A DNA stretch of 36,542 nt from Candidatus Rokuibacteriota bacterium (GCA_003220265.1 QHRW01000093.1:28116-64657); one strand, 5' to 3'. Shown: positions 1-7,789, counted from the first letter of the stretch. Numbers and translations: made by a program. The notes: generated by a model not told the origin, from the letters alone.

Positions 1-1
1 C

Positions 2-484
2 GGCTCGCATCTCGGCGGCGCCGGCGTCGATCTGTTCCCAGCCTTCATCCAGGCCCACACGTGCTCGCACGCCTTCGGCCAGATGCGGCAGCTCACCTCG
101 GTGATCTTCGAGGGCATCCCGGAGCGTTTCCCCGACGTGCGCATCGCCTTCCTGGAGGCTGGCTGCGGCTGGGCGCCCTACTGGATGGAACGGATGGACG
201 ACGAGTACGCCAAGCGCGCGCCGGAAGCGCCGGTGCTGAAGAAGAAGCCCAGCGAGTACTGCCGGTCCGGCAACATCTACTTCTCGTGCGAGGCCGACGA
301 GTGGCTGCTGCCGCAGGCCGTGAAGCTCGTCGGCGAGAACCAGATCGTCTACGCCTCCGACTTTCCGCACTGGGACCACTCGTGGCCGGCCTCGATCGAC
401 GAGATCCGCCAGCGCGGCGACATCAACGACAAGCAGAAACAGAAGATCCTGGCCGACAACGCCAAGCGACTCTACAAGCTGTGA
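2..484 (+). CDS. Amidohydrolase family 2 protein, C-terminal part (5' end outside window)
   Basis: The reading frame is open from the left edge and ends with TGA at 482-484, giving about 160 residues of the C-terminal half of a TIM-barrel metal-dependent hydrolase (Amidohydro_2 type). Visible family features are the FEGIPERFPDVRIAFLEAGC segment, which is the usual barrel strand before the metal-binding region, and YASDFPHWD near the end, whose Asp corresponds to the late metal/catalytic Asp of this superfamily. Members hydrolyse or decarboxylate carboxylated ring or muconate-type substrates in the cytoplasm. The N-terminal HxH motif lies outside the window, so the substrate class cannot be judged. 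The family is certain, the exact reaction is not. Confidence 0.88.
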   Translation, partial: GSHLGGAGVDLFPAFIQAHTCSHAFGQMRQLTSVIFEGIPERFPDVRIAFLEAGCGWAPYWMERMDDEYAKRAPEAPVLKKKPSEYCRSGNIYFSCEADEWLLPQAVKLVGENQIVYASDFPHWDHSWPASIDEIRQRGDINDKQKQKILADNAKRLYKL

Positions 485-493
485 GCCGGAGGC

Positions 494-530
494 TTATCCA
501 CTTATCCACGGCTATCCACAAAATTAAATT
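494..530 (+). promoter_or_regulatory. Three DnaA-box-like 9-mers beside an A/T run
   Basis: Three near-matches to the DnaA box TTATCCACA lie in the same orientation: TTATCCACT at 494-502, TTATCCACG at 502-510 and CTATCCACA at 512-520. The A/T stretch AAATTAAATT (521-530) follows at once, which is exceptional in this GC-rich window. The stretch 485-722 has no gene of its own. The boxes lie upstream of the receiver gene at 723. They could be DnaA-controlled regulation or a DnaA-binding cluster. No dnaA, dnaN, parA or gidA is visible, so calling it an origin is not supported. Confidence 0.5.
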
Positions 531-722
531 CGACCGGCCTGATGCGATTTCGCGCACGGCGCCTCGCGCCGCGCCGCGGCTTGCGCGTGGTTAGCGGCGC
601 ACGCTCCACGTTGTCGGCGTCAAGACGGCCCGCGACGCTACGGATAAGCCGCGGACCCGCCTGGAATGCGGTCGTCATCGCCATTGCGTCCGGCGGGCCG
701 TCGCACTAACGTCTGGACTTCG

Positions 723-1151
723 ATGGACACTTACGATCAGACGACCGCGCTGCCCGCTGCCGAGGTTGCCACTGCTCGCGCGCCACGGATCCTGGTGATC
801 GACGACGACCGCTACGTCCGCACGCTCCTCTGCGATCTCCTGGAGGCCTGGGGCTACGAGGCCGACGCCGCCGCCGACGGCCGCGAGGGCCTGGCGCGCT
901 TCAGCCCGGGACGCTACGACGCGGTCCTGACCGACCTCGGCATGGCGGGCATCACGGGCCTGGACGTGATCGCCGGCGTCCGCGAGCGCGACAGGGAGGT
1001 CAGCGTCATCATGTTCACGGCCTTCACGGGCGATCTCGAGCCCCAGGGCCGTCGCCTCGGCTTCACCGTGCTGCGCAAGCCGCTGGAGATCGAAGGCCTC
1101 CGCCGGGCCCTCCGCGCCGCCCTCCTGGCGCGCGGTACAATGGCGGGGTGA
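723..1151 (+). CDS. Stand-alone response regulator receiver protein (CheY-like)
   Basis: This 142-residue protein is a single receiver domain with no output domain. It has the acidic pair D27/D28 in LVIDDD, the phospho-acceptor D71 in AVLTDLGMAG, the switch Thr T99 in MFTAF and the conserved K119 in LRKPL, so it should be phosphorylatable. The ATG at 723 is preferred over an upstream in-frame ATG at 666 because the receiver fold begins about 20 residues after it and the preceding residues are arginine-rich shadow sequence. No histidine kinase lies nearby, so the partner must be encoded elsewhere. Its stop overlaps the GTG start of the next small gene. Three DnaA-box-like sequences lie in its upstream region. 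Confidence 0.88.
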   Translation: MDTYDQTTALPAAEVATARAPRILVIDDDRYVRTLLCDLLEAWGYEADAAADGREGLARFSPGRYDAVLTDLGMAGITGLDVIAGVRERDREVSVIMFTAFTGDLEPQGRRLGFTVLRKPLEIEGLRRALRAALLARGTMAG

Positions 1152-1459
1152 GGTCGCGCCGCTTCCTCTTCCTCCTGCTGGTCTTCGTCGCGCTGGACTT
1201 CGCGGTCCCTTACGAGCCGACCGCGCGGGGCTGGTCCGAGTACGAGGACGAGGAGGAGTCAGTCCGCCCTGAGGGCCGGCGGCTCGCGCGGCCCCGCTCC
1301 GGCAGCCCGCGCCCGGCCACCGGCGCGGCGGTCACCGCTGCGCGTCCGCGTCCGGCTCCCGTGGCCGAGCGTCACACTCGCCGGCCGCACGCCGCACCGG
1401 TGACCCGTCTGGCCCGAGCCGACACGTCCTCGCCTCCTGCATCACCCGACGCCCACTAA
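1148..1459 (+). CDS. Small secreted Pro/Arg-rich protein of unknown function
   Basis: This 103-residue protein starts at GTG (1148-1150), overlapping the TGA of the receiver gene. Residues 1-20 form an Arg-led hydrophobic segment (RRFLFLLLVFVALDFAV) that fits a signal peptide or an N-terminal membrane anchor. An acidic patch (EYEDEEE) follows, then a Pro/Arg/Ala-rich low-complexity tail. No known domain is recognised. Third codon positions are strongly G/C, supporting real coding. A TACAAT hexamer (1136-1141) ends six bases before the GTG, so a leaderless transcript is conceivable in addition to coupling with the receiver gene. I cannot assign a function. Confidence 0.6.
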   Translation: MRSRRFLFLLLVFVALDFAVPYEPTARGWSEYEDEEESVRPEGRRLARPRSGSPRPATGAAVTAARPRPAPVAERHTRRPHAAPVTRLARADTSSPPASPDAH

Positions 1460-1576
1460 CCTCTCGCTCCCCCGACCGTTTCGCCTGTCCGCCTGACCCC
1501 GGTTCTCGCGTGTGCGCGCGCCCCGAAGTCCGGCGGCGGGCCGGCTCCACTCTCGTCGCCACAAGGGGAAAGCGAG

Positions 1577-1681
1577 ATGCCCAAGAACCGTTATCAGGCG
1601 CTGGCGTTCGCCATCGCGTGTCTCGTCGTCGGCAAGGCCCTGGTCGTGCTCGTCCGGCTGCTCACCGGAGCCGGCCAGTGA
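1577..1681 (+). CDS. 34-residue single-helix membrane microprotein coupled to TerC
   Basis: ATG at 1577 follows the purine-rich AAGGGGAAAGCGAG and opens a 34-codon frame ending in TGA at 1679-1681. The product is a short basic N-terminus (MPKNRYQ), one hydrophobic helix (about residues 8-29) and a short tail, so probably a one-pass membrane peptide. Its stop overlaps the GTG start of the TerC gene, the classic arrangement for translational coupling. It could act as a small partner of TerC or merely as a leader peptide that delivers ribosomes to terC. No family is recognised. Confidence 0.6.
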   Translation: MPKNRYQALAFAIACLVVGKALVVLVRLLTGAGQ

Positions 1682-2361
1682 TCCTGCTGGCCGACCCGGA
1701 GTTCTGGATCCGCCTGGCCGGCATCATCCTGATCGACCTCACGCTGGCCGGCGACAACGCGCTGGTCATCGCGCTGGCGGTGCGCAGCCTGCCGCCACGC
1801 CAGCAGTTCCTCGGCCGGATGTGGGGAACCGTGGGCGCCGTCGGGCTGCGGCTGGCCTTCATCGCGGTGGCGACGTGGCTCCTGGCGCTGCCCTTCGTGC
1901 AGCTGGCCGGCGGCCTGCTGCTCCTCTGGATCGCCGTGAAGCTCGTCGTCATGAACGCCGGCGGCGACCACAAGGTGCGCCACGGCACCTCCTTGCGCGA
2001 GGCGATCTGGATCATCATGCTGGCCGACGCCGCCATGAGCCTCGACAACGTGCTGGCGGTGGCGGCCGCAGCCCACGGCGACTTCGTGCTGGTGGCCTTC
2101 GGCATCGGGCTCTCGCTTCCGCTGGTCGTGTGGGGCAGCGGCTTGCTGGCCCGGCTGATGAACCGCTTTCCCGCCGTCATCTGGGTCGGCGGCGGCGTGC
2201 TCGGCTGGGTGGCCGGCGAGATGATCGTGAGCGAGGTCGTCCGGCGCTGGCTCGGCGAAGCCAACGGCTGGTCGCACGCGGCGCCGGCGATCCCCGCCGT
2301 CGTCATCGCCGCGCTCGGCTGGTGGGCTCAGCGCGCGCGCGCGGCCCTGTCGCGGGTGTAG
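1678..2361 (+). CDS. TerC family integral membrane protein (metal export type)
   Basis: This 227-residue protein has about seven hydrophobic helices. Two family signatures carry the conserved acidic pairs: DLTLAGDNALVIALA in the first helix and DAAMSLDNVLAVAAAA in the middle. TerC (YjbE/YkoY-like) proteins are inner-membrane proteins linked to Mn2+ export or metalation of exported enzymes, and to tellurite resistance in the original plasmid member. The GTG at 1678 is chosen because it overlaps the stop of the microprotein ahead, gives the normal family length and places DPEFW directly before the first helix. I see no yybP-ykoY manganese riboswitch upstream, although that element often precedes such genes. 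Confidence 0.9.
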   Translation: MILLADPEFWIRLAGIILIDLTLAGDNALVIALAVRSLPPRQQFLGRMWGTVGAVGLRLAFIAVATWLLALPFVQLAGGLLLLWIAVKLVVMNAGGDHKVRHGTSLREAIWIIMLADAAMSLDNVLAVAAAAHGDFVLVAFGIGLSLPLVVWGSGLLARLMNRFPAVIWVGGGVLGWVAGEMIVSEVVRRWLGEANGWSHAAPAIPAVVIAALGWWAQRARAALSRV

Positions 2362-2418
2362 CCGCGGGGGGGATCGTGTACCATCGGGCCGCACGCCGCC
2401 GCCGAGTGGGGAGGGGCC

Positions 2419-3774
2419 ATGGCCCAGGATCTGCGGAGCTTTCTGGACCTCGTCAAGCGCAACCGCGCCGCCGACTTCCAGATCGTCAGCAAGCCGGTGG
2501 ACGCCAGGTACGAGATCACGGGCCTCGTGGCCAAGCTGGAAAAAGAGGGCCGCCGGCGTCCGGTTCTGCTCTTCGAAAACGTCTCCGGCACGACGTTCCC
2601 CGTCCTCACCAACCTGCACGCCAGCCGCGGCCGCCTGGCCACCGCCATCAACGCCGCGCCCGACAAGATGCTCGAGACCTACCTGCGCGCGATGGACAAG
2701 CCCATCCCGCCGCGCATCGTGAAGACCGGCCCGGTGAAGGAGGTCGTGCGCCGCGGCGGCGACGTGGATCTCCTGGCGCTGCCCCAGATCGTCCACCACG
2801 AGCGTGACGCCGGGCCCTACGTCACCGCCGCCATCTCCTTCGCGAAGGACCCGGGCGGCGAGACGTGGAACTGCGCCTACAACCGGCTGATGATCCAGGG
2901 CCGCGACCGCACGTCGATCCACCTCACGCTGGGCAAGCATCTCTGGGAATTCCACAAGCTCGCCGAGGCGCGCGGCGAGCCGCTGCCGGTGGCCTTTGCC
3001 ATCGGCGTGCACCCGGCCATCGCGCTGGGCGCGCTGGCCATCGGCTCGATCGACGAGGACGAGCGCGCCATCATGGGCGCGCTGCTGGGCGAGCCGCTCG
3101 AGCTGGTGAAGTGCGAGACCTCCGACGTGCTGGTGCCCGCGCACGCCGAGCTCGTGCTGGAGGGCGAGATCCTGCCGGCCGCGCGCACGCCCGAGGGGCC
3201 GTTCGGCGAGTTCACCGGCTACAGCCTGGGCGAGCGGCAGCGGGAGATCGTGCGCTACACGGCCATCACGCACCGGCGCGACGCGATGTTCCAGGACATC
3301 ACGGTGGCCCACCTCGATCACATGCTGCTCTCGACCATCCCCATGGAGGCCAACCTCTACCGCGCCGTGCGAGCGATGATTCCCTCCGTCAAGGCCGTGC
3401 GCGTCCCCTCGCCCTTCACCTGCTACGTCTCCATCGAGCAGCGGCTGCCGGGCCAGGCCAAGAACGCGATGATGGCGGTCTTCGGCGCCGACCTCTACAT
3501 GAAGCGCGTGGTCGTGGTGGACCACGACGTGGACGTGTTCGACGATCGCCAGGTCAACTGGGCGCTGGCCACGCGCTGCCAGCCGGACCGCGACATCACC
3601 ATCATCACCCACGCGCGCGGCTCCGATCTCGATCCGTCCACCCGCGAGGATGGCTACACGGCCAAGTGGGGCGTGGACGCCACCGCCAAGCCGTCGGTGG
3701 CCGCCTTCACGCCGCGCCACCGCGTGCCGCCGGACGTGTGGCAGCGGCTGCGGCTCGAGGACTACCTGGGCTGA
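2419..3774 (+). CDS. UbiD family prenylated-FMN-dependent (de)carboxylase
   Basis: The product has 451 residues, a normal UbiD length. UbiD enzymes use prenylated FMN to remove or add a carboxylate on aromatic or alpha,beta-unsaturated acids in the cytoplasm. The catalytic Arg-Glu-Glu set is visible: N151 and R156 spaced as in the Mn2+/prFMN site of Fdc1, and E259/E264 in EGPFGE. The start ATG follows GGGGAGGGGCC. A gene for an AMP-forming acyl-CoA synthetase follows after 6 bases, suggesting carboxylation then CoA activation, or the reverse use on a CoA pathway. No ubiX (prFMN synthase) is in the window. The substrate cannot be read from sequence; ubiquinone synthesis is unlikely given this partner and the mqnE gene further on. 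Confidence 0.92.
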   Translation: MAQDLRSFLDLVKRNRAADFQIVSKPVDARYEITGLVAKLEKEGRRRPVLLFENVSGTTFPVLTNLHASRGRLATAINAAPDKMLETYLRAMDKPIPPRIVKTGPVKEVVRRGGDVDLLALPQIVHHERDAGPYVTAAISFAKDPGGETWNCAYNRLMIQGRDRTSIHLTLGKHLWEFHKLAEARGEPLPVAFAIGVHPAIALGALAIGSIDEDERAIMGALLGEPLELVKCETSDVLVPAHAELVLEGEILPAARTPEGPFGEFTGYSLGERQREIVRYTAITHRRDAMFQDITVAHLDHMLLSTIPMEANLYRAVRAMIPSVKAVRVPSPFTCYVSIEQRLPGQAKNAMMAVFGADLYMKRVVVVDHDVDVFDDRQVNWALATRCQPDRDITIITHARGSDLDPSTREDGYTAKWGVDATAKPSVAAFTPRHRVPPDVWQRLRLEDYLG

Positions 3775-3780
3775 CATGCC

Positions 3781-5172
3781 GTGAGCCGTAATTTCGCCGA
3801 CCTCGTCCAGGAGGTCGCGACCCGCCGTCCTACCCACCACGCGCTGCGCTGGGATGGCGGCGCCATGACGTACCGCTCGCTCATCAGCGCCGCCGTGGAC
3901 TTCGCGCAGGCGCTCGAGCGGCGCCATGGCTTCGTGCCGGGCCAGCGGCTCGCGCTGGCGATCTCGAACCGGCCCGAGTTCGTGGCGGCGGTGCTGGCGG
4001 GGTTCATGCTGGACGCCACCGTGGCGCCGCTCGACGTGCTGCTCAAGCCGGAGGAGCGCGCCAGCATTCTCTCCGATCTGCGGGCCGCGGTGCTCGTGGA
4101 CGGCGCTGGCGTCGTGCGGTTGCCCGACCCGGCGCCGCCCTCGCCTGATGCCCCGCCCGTGGTCCTCTACACCTCCGGCAGCACCGGACGGCCCAAGGGC
4201 GCGATGCTCTCGCACGCGGCGCTCGAGTTCGCCAACCGGATGTGGGGGGGACCCGTGATCGGCCTCGTCGAGAGCGACGTGCTGCTGGCGGCGCTGCCCC
4301 TGACCCACGCCTTCGGGTTCAATGGCGCGATGCTGGCGCCACTGCTGGCCGGCGTCACCGTGCGCCTCGTCGAGCGCTTCGTGGCCGAGCGCGTGGCGGA
4401 GATCATCGCGCGCGAGCCGGTGAGCGTGCTGCCGGGTGTCGCCACGATGTTCCAGCGGCTGCTCGACGTGCCCGGCTTCGCGGGCGGCCGCCGACTGCGC
4501 CTGGGCGTGTCGGGCGCGGCGCCGTGCCCGTGGGAGGTCGCCGAGGCGTGGCGTGCGCGCACCGGCACGCGCATCGTGCGCGGCTACGGCTCGACCGAGC
4601 TCTTCCGGCCGATCTCGTTCCTGGCCGGCGATCCGACCGAGCATCCCGAATGCGTCGGCCGCCCGGTGCCGGGCGTGGAGATCCGCGTGGTGGCCGAGGA
4701 CGGCCGCGCGCTCGCGCCCGAGGAGACCGGCGAGCTGTGGATCCGCACGCCGGCGGTGATGGACGGGTACCTCGACAATCCCGAGGAGACGCGCGCGGTG
4801 CTCGTGGACGGCTGGTTCCGGACCGGCGACCTCGCACGCGTGAACGCCGAGGGCTACGTGACGATCGTGGGCCGCGAGCGCGAGCGCATCAAGCGCGGCG
4901 GCTACTCGGTCTTCCCGGCCGAGGTGGAGGCGGTGCTGCTCGCCCATCCGGAGGTGGCCGAGGCGGCGGTGACCGCGATGCCCGATGCGACGCTGGGCGA
5001 GGAGGTCGCGGCCTTCGTGGCGCTGCGCCCCGGCGCCGCTGCCGACGCCGAGGCGCTCATCGCGTGGTGTCGCGAGCGGCTGGCCGCCTTCAAGTACCCG
5101 CGGCGCGTGACGCTCGTGAACGCGCTGCCGCGCAGCGCGACGGGCAAGGTGCTGAAGGCGAAGCTCGTCTGA
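3781..5172 (+). CDS. AMP-forming acyl-CoA synthetase / aryl-CoA ligase
   Basis: This 463-residue member of the ANL superfamily activates a carboxylic acid to acyl-AMP and then to acyl-CoA. The core motifs appear in order: the P-loop-like YTSGSTGRPKG at 130-140, RGYGSTE, GWFRTGDLA and the C-terminal GKVLKAKLV, in which K456 is the adenylation lysine. It is somewhat shorter than the usual 500-550 residues but no motif is missing. The start is GTG at 3781, since the nearby ATG at 3776 hits a stop after two codons. It follows the UbiD gene by 6 bases with no separate promoter seen, so the two are probably co-transcribed. The gene converges on the DUF1161 gene with only three bases between. Confidence 0.9.
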   Translation: MSRNFADLVQEVATRRPTHHALRWDGGAMTYRSLISAAVDFAQALERRHGFVPGQRLALAISNRPEFVAAVLAGFMLDATVAPLDVLLKPEERASILSDLRAAVLVDGAGVVRLPDPAPPSPDAPPVVLYTSGSTGRPKGAMLSHAALEFANRMWGGPVIGLVESDVLLAALPLTHAFGFNGAMLAPLLAGVTVRLVERFVAERVAEIIAREPVSVLPGVATMFQRLLDVPGFAGGRRLRLGVSGAAPCPWEVAEAWRARTGTRIVRGYGSTELFRPISFLAGDPTEHPECVGRPVPGVEIRVVAEDGRALAPEETGELWIRTPAVMDGYLDNPEETRAVLVDGWFRTGDLARVNAEGYVTIVGRERERIKRGGYSVFPAEVEAVLLAHPEVAEAAVTAMPDATLGEEVAAFVALRPGAAADAEALIAWCRERLAAFKYPRRVTLVNALPRSATGKVLKAKLV

Positions 5173-5175
5173 GCC

Positions 5176-5400
5176 TCACTTCTCCCGCTTGTAGACGATC
5201 TTCTTGGTCCCGCCCTCGCAGCTGCCGATGACCTTCTGGTCCTTGACGTCGTCGTTGGCCACGATGTCGAGCGTGTAGTTCTCGACCCCGTTGGCCTTCA
5301 GCTTGGCCTCGATCTCCGACTTCAGCTCCTCGCACGGCTTCGCGGCAAACGCAGGCGTCGCGAGCATCAAGAGCAGAGCCGCCGCAGCAATTGTCCTCAT
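5176..5400 (-). CDS. DUF1161 family small periplasmic protein
   Basis: This 74-residue secreted protein has a clear signal peptide (MRTIAAAALLLMLATPAFA) followed by a compact domain of about 54 residues. The domain carries CEELKSEIEAKLKANGVENY and ends in IGSCEGGTKKIVYKR, the hallmark of DUF1161, with two Cys that could form a disulfide in the periplasm. The function of the family is not established. The ATG at 5400 is chosen because it places the signal peptide at the N-terminus and overlaps the stop of the TauD gene (ATGA overlap), so it is translated last in that small operon. Confidence 0.88.
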   Translation of the reverse strand: MRTIAAAALLLMLATPAFAAKPCEELKSEIEAKLKANGVENYTLDIVANDDVKDQKVIGSCEGGTKKIVYKREK

Positions 5401-6338
5401 GGTGTGCCCCCTCGAGGTTGACCGACGCCCTGGGCGATGATGCCCTCCCACGCGGGCGTGCGCGTGGCGAAGGGTGGCTCCACGGTCGGGCCCTCACCGG
5501 CGATCGTCGTGCGGCGCATGACGCGCTTGTGGCGCTCGGCATCCCACGGGCGGCCGCGGTGCAGCACGCAGCGGTTGTCCCACATGACCAGGTCCCACCG
5601 CGTCCAGCGGTGCCGCAGCACGCACTCCGCTCGCGTCGTGTGGACGAGCAGGTCGTCGAGCAGCCGGCGTGACTCGCCGTGCTCCATGCCCTCGATGTAC
5701 CAGGCGTGCGAGCCGATGTAGATGCCCTTGCGCCCGTTCACCGGGTTGACACGCACGAGCGCCTGGCGGACCGGCGCCAGCTCGCGCTCGTGCTCGGGAT
5801 CGAACAGGCCCCTGGCGATCGTGCTCCGCGAGTACAGGATGCTGTGCACGACCACGCGCTCCTCCAGCCGCCGGCGCGTGGCTTCCGGCAGCGTGTCCCA
5901 CGCGTGCCGCATGCTCACGAACTCGGTCTCGCCGCCCGCCGGCGGCACCTCGCGGCCGGAGAGCAGCGAGGCCATGGCCGGCACGGGCTTGAACGAGCTG
6001 TCGGTGTGCCAGAGCTGGTTGCCGGACTGGTACAGCATGCGGCGATCGCCCCAGCCCATCAGCCGCTCGTCGTGGTCGGGATCCACGTTCGAGAGATCGA
6101 CGAGCTTGGGATGCAGGCGGTTCTCCTTGCCGGTGGCCTTGAGCGTCTCCTCGAGGGGGCCGAAGCGCTCGGTGAACGCCATCTGCTCCTCGTCGGTGAG
6201 CCGCTGGTCGTGGAAGACCAGCACGGAGTACTGCTGGAACGCGTCGAAGACCTGCTTGAACGTGGCGCCGTCCATGGCCTTCAGCTCGACGCCCGCGACC
6301 TCCGCCCCCAGATGTGGATGCAGCGGCGTGACCTTCAT
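5397..6338 (-). CDS. TauD/TfdA family Fe(II)/2-oxoglutarate dioxygenase
   Basis: This 313-residue protein has the iron facial triad H111-x-D113 in WHTDSSF and H260 in MWDNRCVLHRG, followed by the 2-oxoglutarate-binding Arg in RVMRRTTI (about 276). Such enzymes hydroxylate small acids, for example taurine, 2,4-D or alkyl sulfates, to trigger cleavage. The substrate is unknown. The ATG at 6338 is preferred over the adjacent TTG at 6341. Its first base is the last base of the preceding gene's TGA, so it is translationally coupled to the binding lipoprotein gene. That pairing suggests uptake and oxidation of one small anionic substrate, which is inference. Confidence 0.92.
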   Translation of the reverse strand: MKVTPLHPHLGAEVAGVELKAMDGATFKQVFDAFQQYSVLVFHDQRLTDEEQMAFTERFGPLEETLKATGKENRLHPKLVDLSNVDPDHDERLMGWGDRRMLYQSGNQLWHTDSSFKPVPAMASLLSGREVPPAGGETEFVSMRHAWDTLPEATRRRLEERVVVHSILYSRSTIARGLFDPEHERELAPVRQALVRVNPVNGRKGIYIGSHAWYIEGMEHGESRRLLDDLLVHTTRAECVLRHRWTRWDLVMWDNRCVLHRGRPWDAERHKRVMRRTTIAGEGPTVEPPFATRTPAWEGIIAQGVGQPRGGTP

Positions 6339-7141
6339 CAACGGCCTCCATCCGCGACGCGAACACCCTTCAAGCGGGCACCCTCGATGGCGCGCCGCAC
6401 GACGTCTGTCCGCTTCGCCTCGTCGAGGATCTCCGTCAGCCTCGCGCGCGCCTCCGGCGACCGACCCTTGGGCACGGCCACGGCCATCCGCACGCTCACG
6501 AAGGCGCCCGGCAGGATCGTCGCGCCCGGCACGGCATCGGCGACGGCCTGCACGTTCTCGGCATTCGATCCGAACACGTCCGCGCGGCCCTCCCGGACCG
6601 CCTCGATCACCGCCTCACGGCTCGGCAGCGGCACCAGCACCGCCGCCTTCAGCGAGCGCGCCAGGAACCGATGCGGCGCCCCGCCGTCGATCACCGCGAT
6701 CTTGACGCCGGCCCGATCGACCTGGCCGGCGTCGGCCAGCGTGCGCCCCGGCGCCGCCACGTAGAGATTGTCCACCAGGATGACGTCGGGGCTGAAATCG
6801 ACGGCATCGCCGCCGATGTCCCGCGGCCCGATGGCGACATCCCACTGGTGCTTGCCGAAGCTCTCGCGGTACTGGGACGGCCCCGCGTAGATCACGGGCT
6901 CCATCGCGACGCGGAGCTTGCCGGCCACGAACGTGCCGACGTCGATCGCGACGCCGCCGAGACTGCCATCCGGCTTCTTCACGACGAGGACCGGGTTCGA
7001 GCCGATCATGGCCACGCGCAGGCGGCCGTGCGGCGCGATCTCGCGGCCGAGGGACGGCGGGGGGCCGGTCGTCTGGGGAGTGCAGCCCGTGGCCAGCAGC
7101 AGGCCGAGTGCGGCCGTCAGCGCCCGAGAGACGCGAGTCAT
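6338..7141 (-). CDS. Periplasmic binding lipoprotein, amino-acid ABC type (SBP_bac_3)
   Basis: The protein has 267 residues from the ATG at 7141. It begins with a lipoprotein signal peptide ending in LLATGC, then a two-lobed solute-binding fold: RLRVAMIGSNPV at the first strand, KPDGSLGGVAIDVG typical of family 3, and WDVAIGPRDI for the ligand-pocket loop. Family 3 receptors deliver amino acids or similar ligands to ABC importers. No cognate permease or ATPase is in the window, so it may serve a distant transporter or act as a sensor. An upstream in-frame ATG at 7195 would bury the lipobox and was rejected. The downstream TauD gene is coupled to it. Confidence 0.85.
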   Translation of the reverse strand: MTRVSRALTAALGLLLATGCTPQTTGPPPSLGREIAPHGRLRVAMIGSNPVLVVKKPDGSLGGVAIDVGTFVAGKLRVAMEPVIYAGPSQYRESFGKHQWDVAIGPRDIGGDAVDFSPDVILVDNLYVAAPGRTLADAGQVDRAGVKIAVIDGGAPHRFLARSLKAAVLVPLPSREAVIEAVREGRADVFGSNAENVQAVADAVPGATILPGAFVSVRMAVAVPKGRSPEARARLTEILDEAKRTDVVRRAIEGARLKGVRVADGGR

Positions 7142-7217
7142 GACACGATGCCTTCCGTCGCTGCGCAGCATAGCCACGGAGGCCGCACGAGGCAAGCGGC
7201 GAGCAGGCCGTCCTCGA

Positions 7218-7787
7218 CTAGAAATAGACCCAGCGCTTCACGTCGTAGACGCGGCTGCGCGCCGGGCCGGGACCTTCGACGGAGACACGGACGCGGCGCG
7301 GGCCGATCACGTCGTGCCGGGCGCTGTTGTGGGCGCCCTCGAAGCCATCCAGACGACGCACCAGGAGCAGTCCGCGCGCGAGCCGCCGCTCGTGACGGAC
7401 GGAGATGCCCTCGTTGCCGCACGGCAGCCCGCAGTCGCTGCGATAGATGGCGATGCGCCCGCCGTCCACGGGCACCGCGGCCACGCGCTGGAACGAGCGG
7501 TCGCGGCCGTGGTCGCCGCGGACGCTCATGAGGTGCATGACGACCATCGGTCCCATGATGAGCGTGTAGCCGATGGGCAGGGCCAGGAGCATCGTGACCG
7601 CGACGCGCCGCCACTTCTGCAGCCGCCTGAGCGTCAGGCCGAGCGCCACCCAGGGCAGCGCGTAGGCGGCGAGCACCCATATCGCGTTCTGCGTCGGGGA
7701 CTCCAGGCGCAGCACGGGGAACCACTCGTTGGCGACGATCGCGCCCCACGCCAGCAGCAGCACGAAAATCAATCCCATGGCCGTCAT
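7218..7787 (-). CDS. Membrane protein of unknown function with a C-terminal extracytoplasmic domain
   Basis: This protein has about 189 residues with three hydrophobic helices in the first half (GLIFVLLLAWGAIVANEW; AIWVLAAYALPWVALGLTL; VAVTMLLALPIGYTLIMGPMVVMHL). A soluble domain of about 100 residues follows, containing the Cys pair CGLPCG and ending in RVYDVKRWVYF. No family is recognised. The start is ATG at 7787 or the ATG at 7778. The 13-bp inverted repeat immediately upstream makes the first more likely. The upstream stretch 7788-7945 has no gene. Confidence 0.65.
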   Translation of the reverse strand: MTAMGLIFVLLLAWGAIVANEWFPVLRLESPTQNAIWVLAAYALPWVALGLTLRRLQKWRRVAVTMLLALPIGYTLIMGPMVVMHLMSVRGDHGRDRSFQRVAAVPVDGGRIAIYRSDCGLPCGNEGISVRHERRLARGLLLVRRLDGFEGAHNSARHDVIGPRRVRVSVEGPGPARSRVYDVKRWVYF

Positions 7788-7789
7788 AC

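Noticed and set aside
494..722. Chromosomal replication origin
   Set aside because: No dnaA, dnaN, parAB, rnpA or gid genes and only three boxes; too little to call an origin.
1460..1576. A manganese yybP-ykoY riboswitch before terC
   Set aside because: The conserved loop sequences of that element are not found; only a purine-rich ribosome site is present before the small frame.
1594..4947. Very long minus-strand open frame (over 1100 codons) opposite terC, ubiD and the CoA ligase
   Set aside because: It is antisense to genes with clear motifs and its product is a His/Arg/Gly/Ala-rich low-complexity shadow, as expected from high-GC coding on the other strand.
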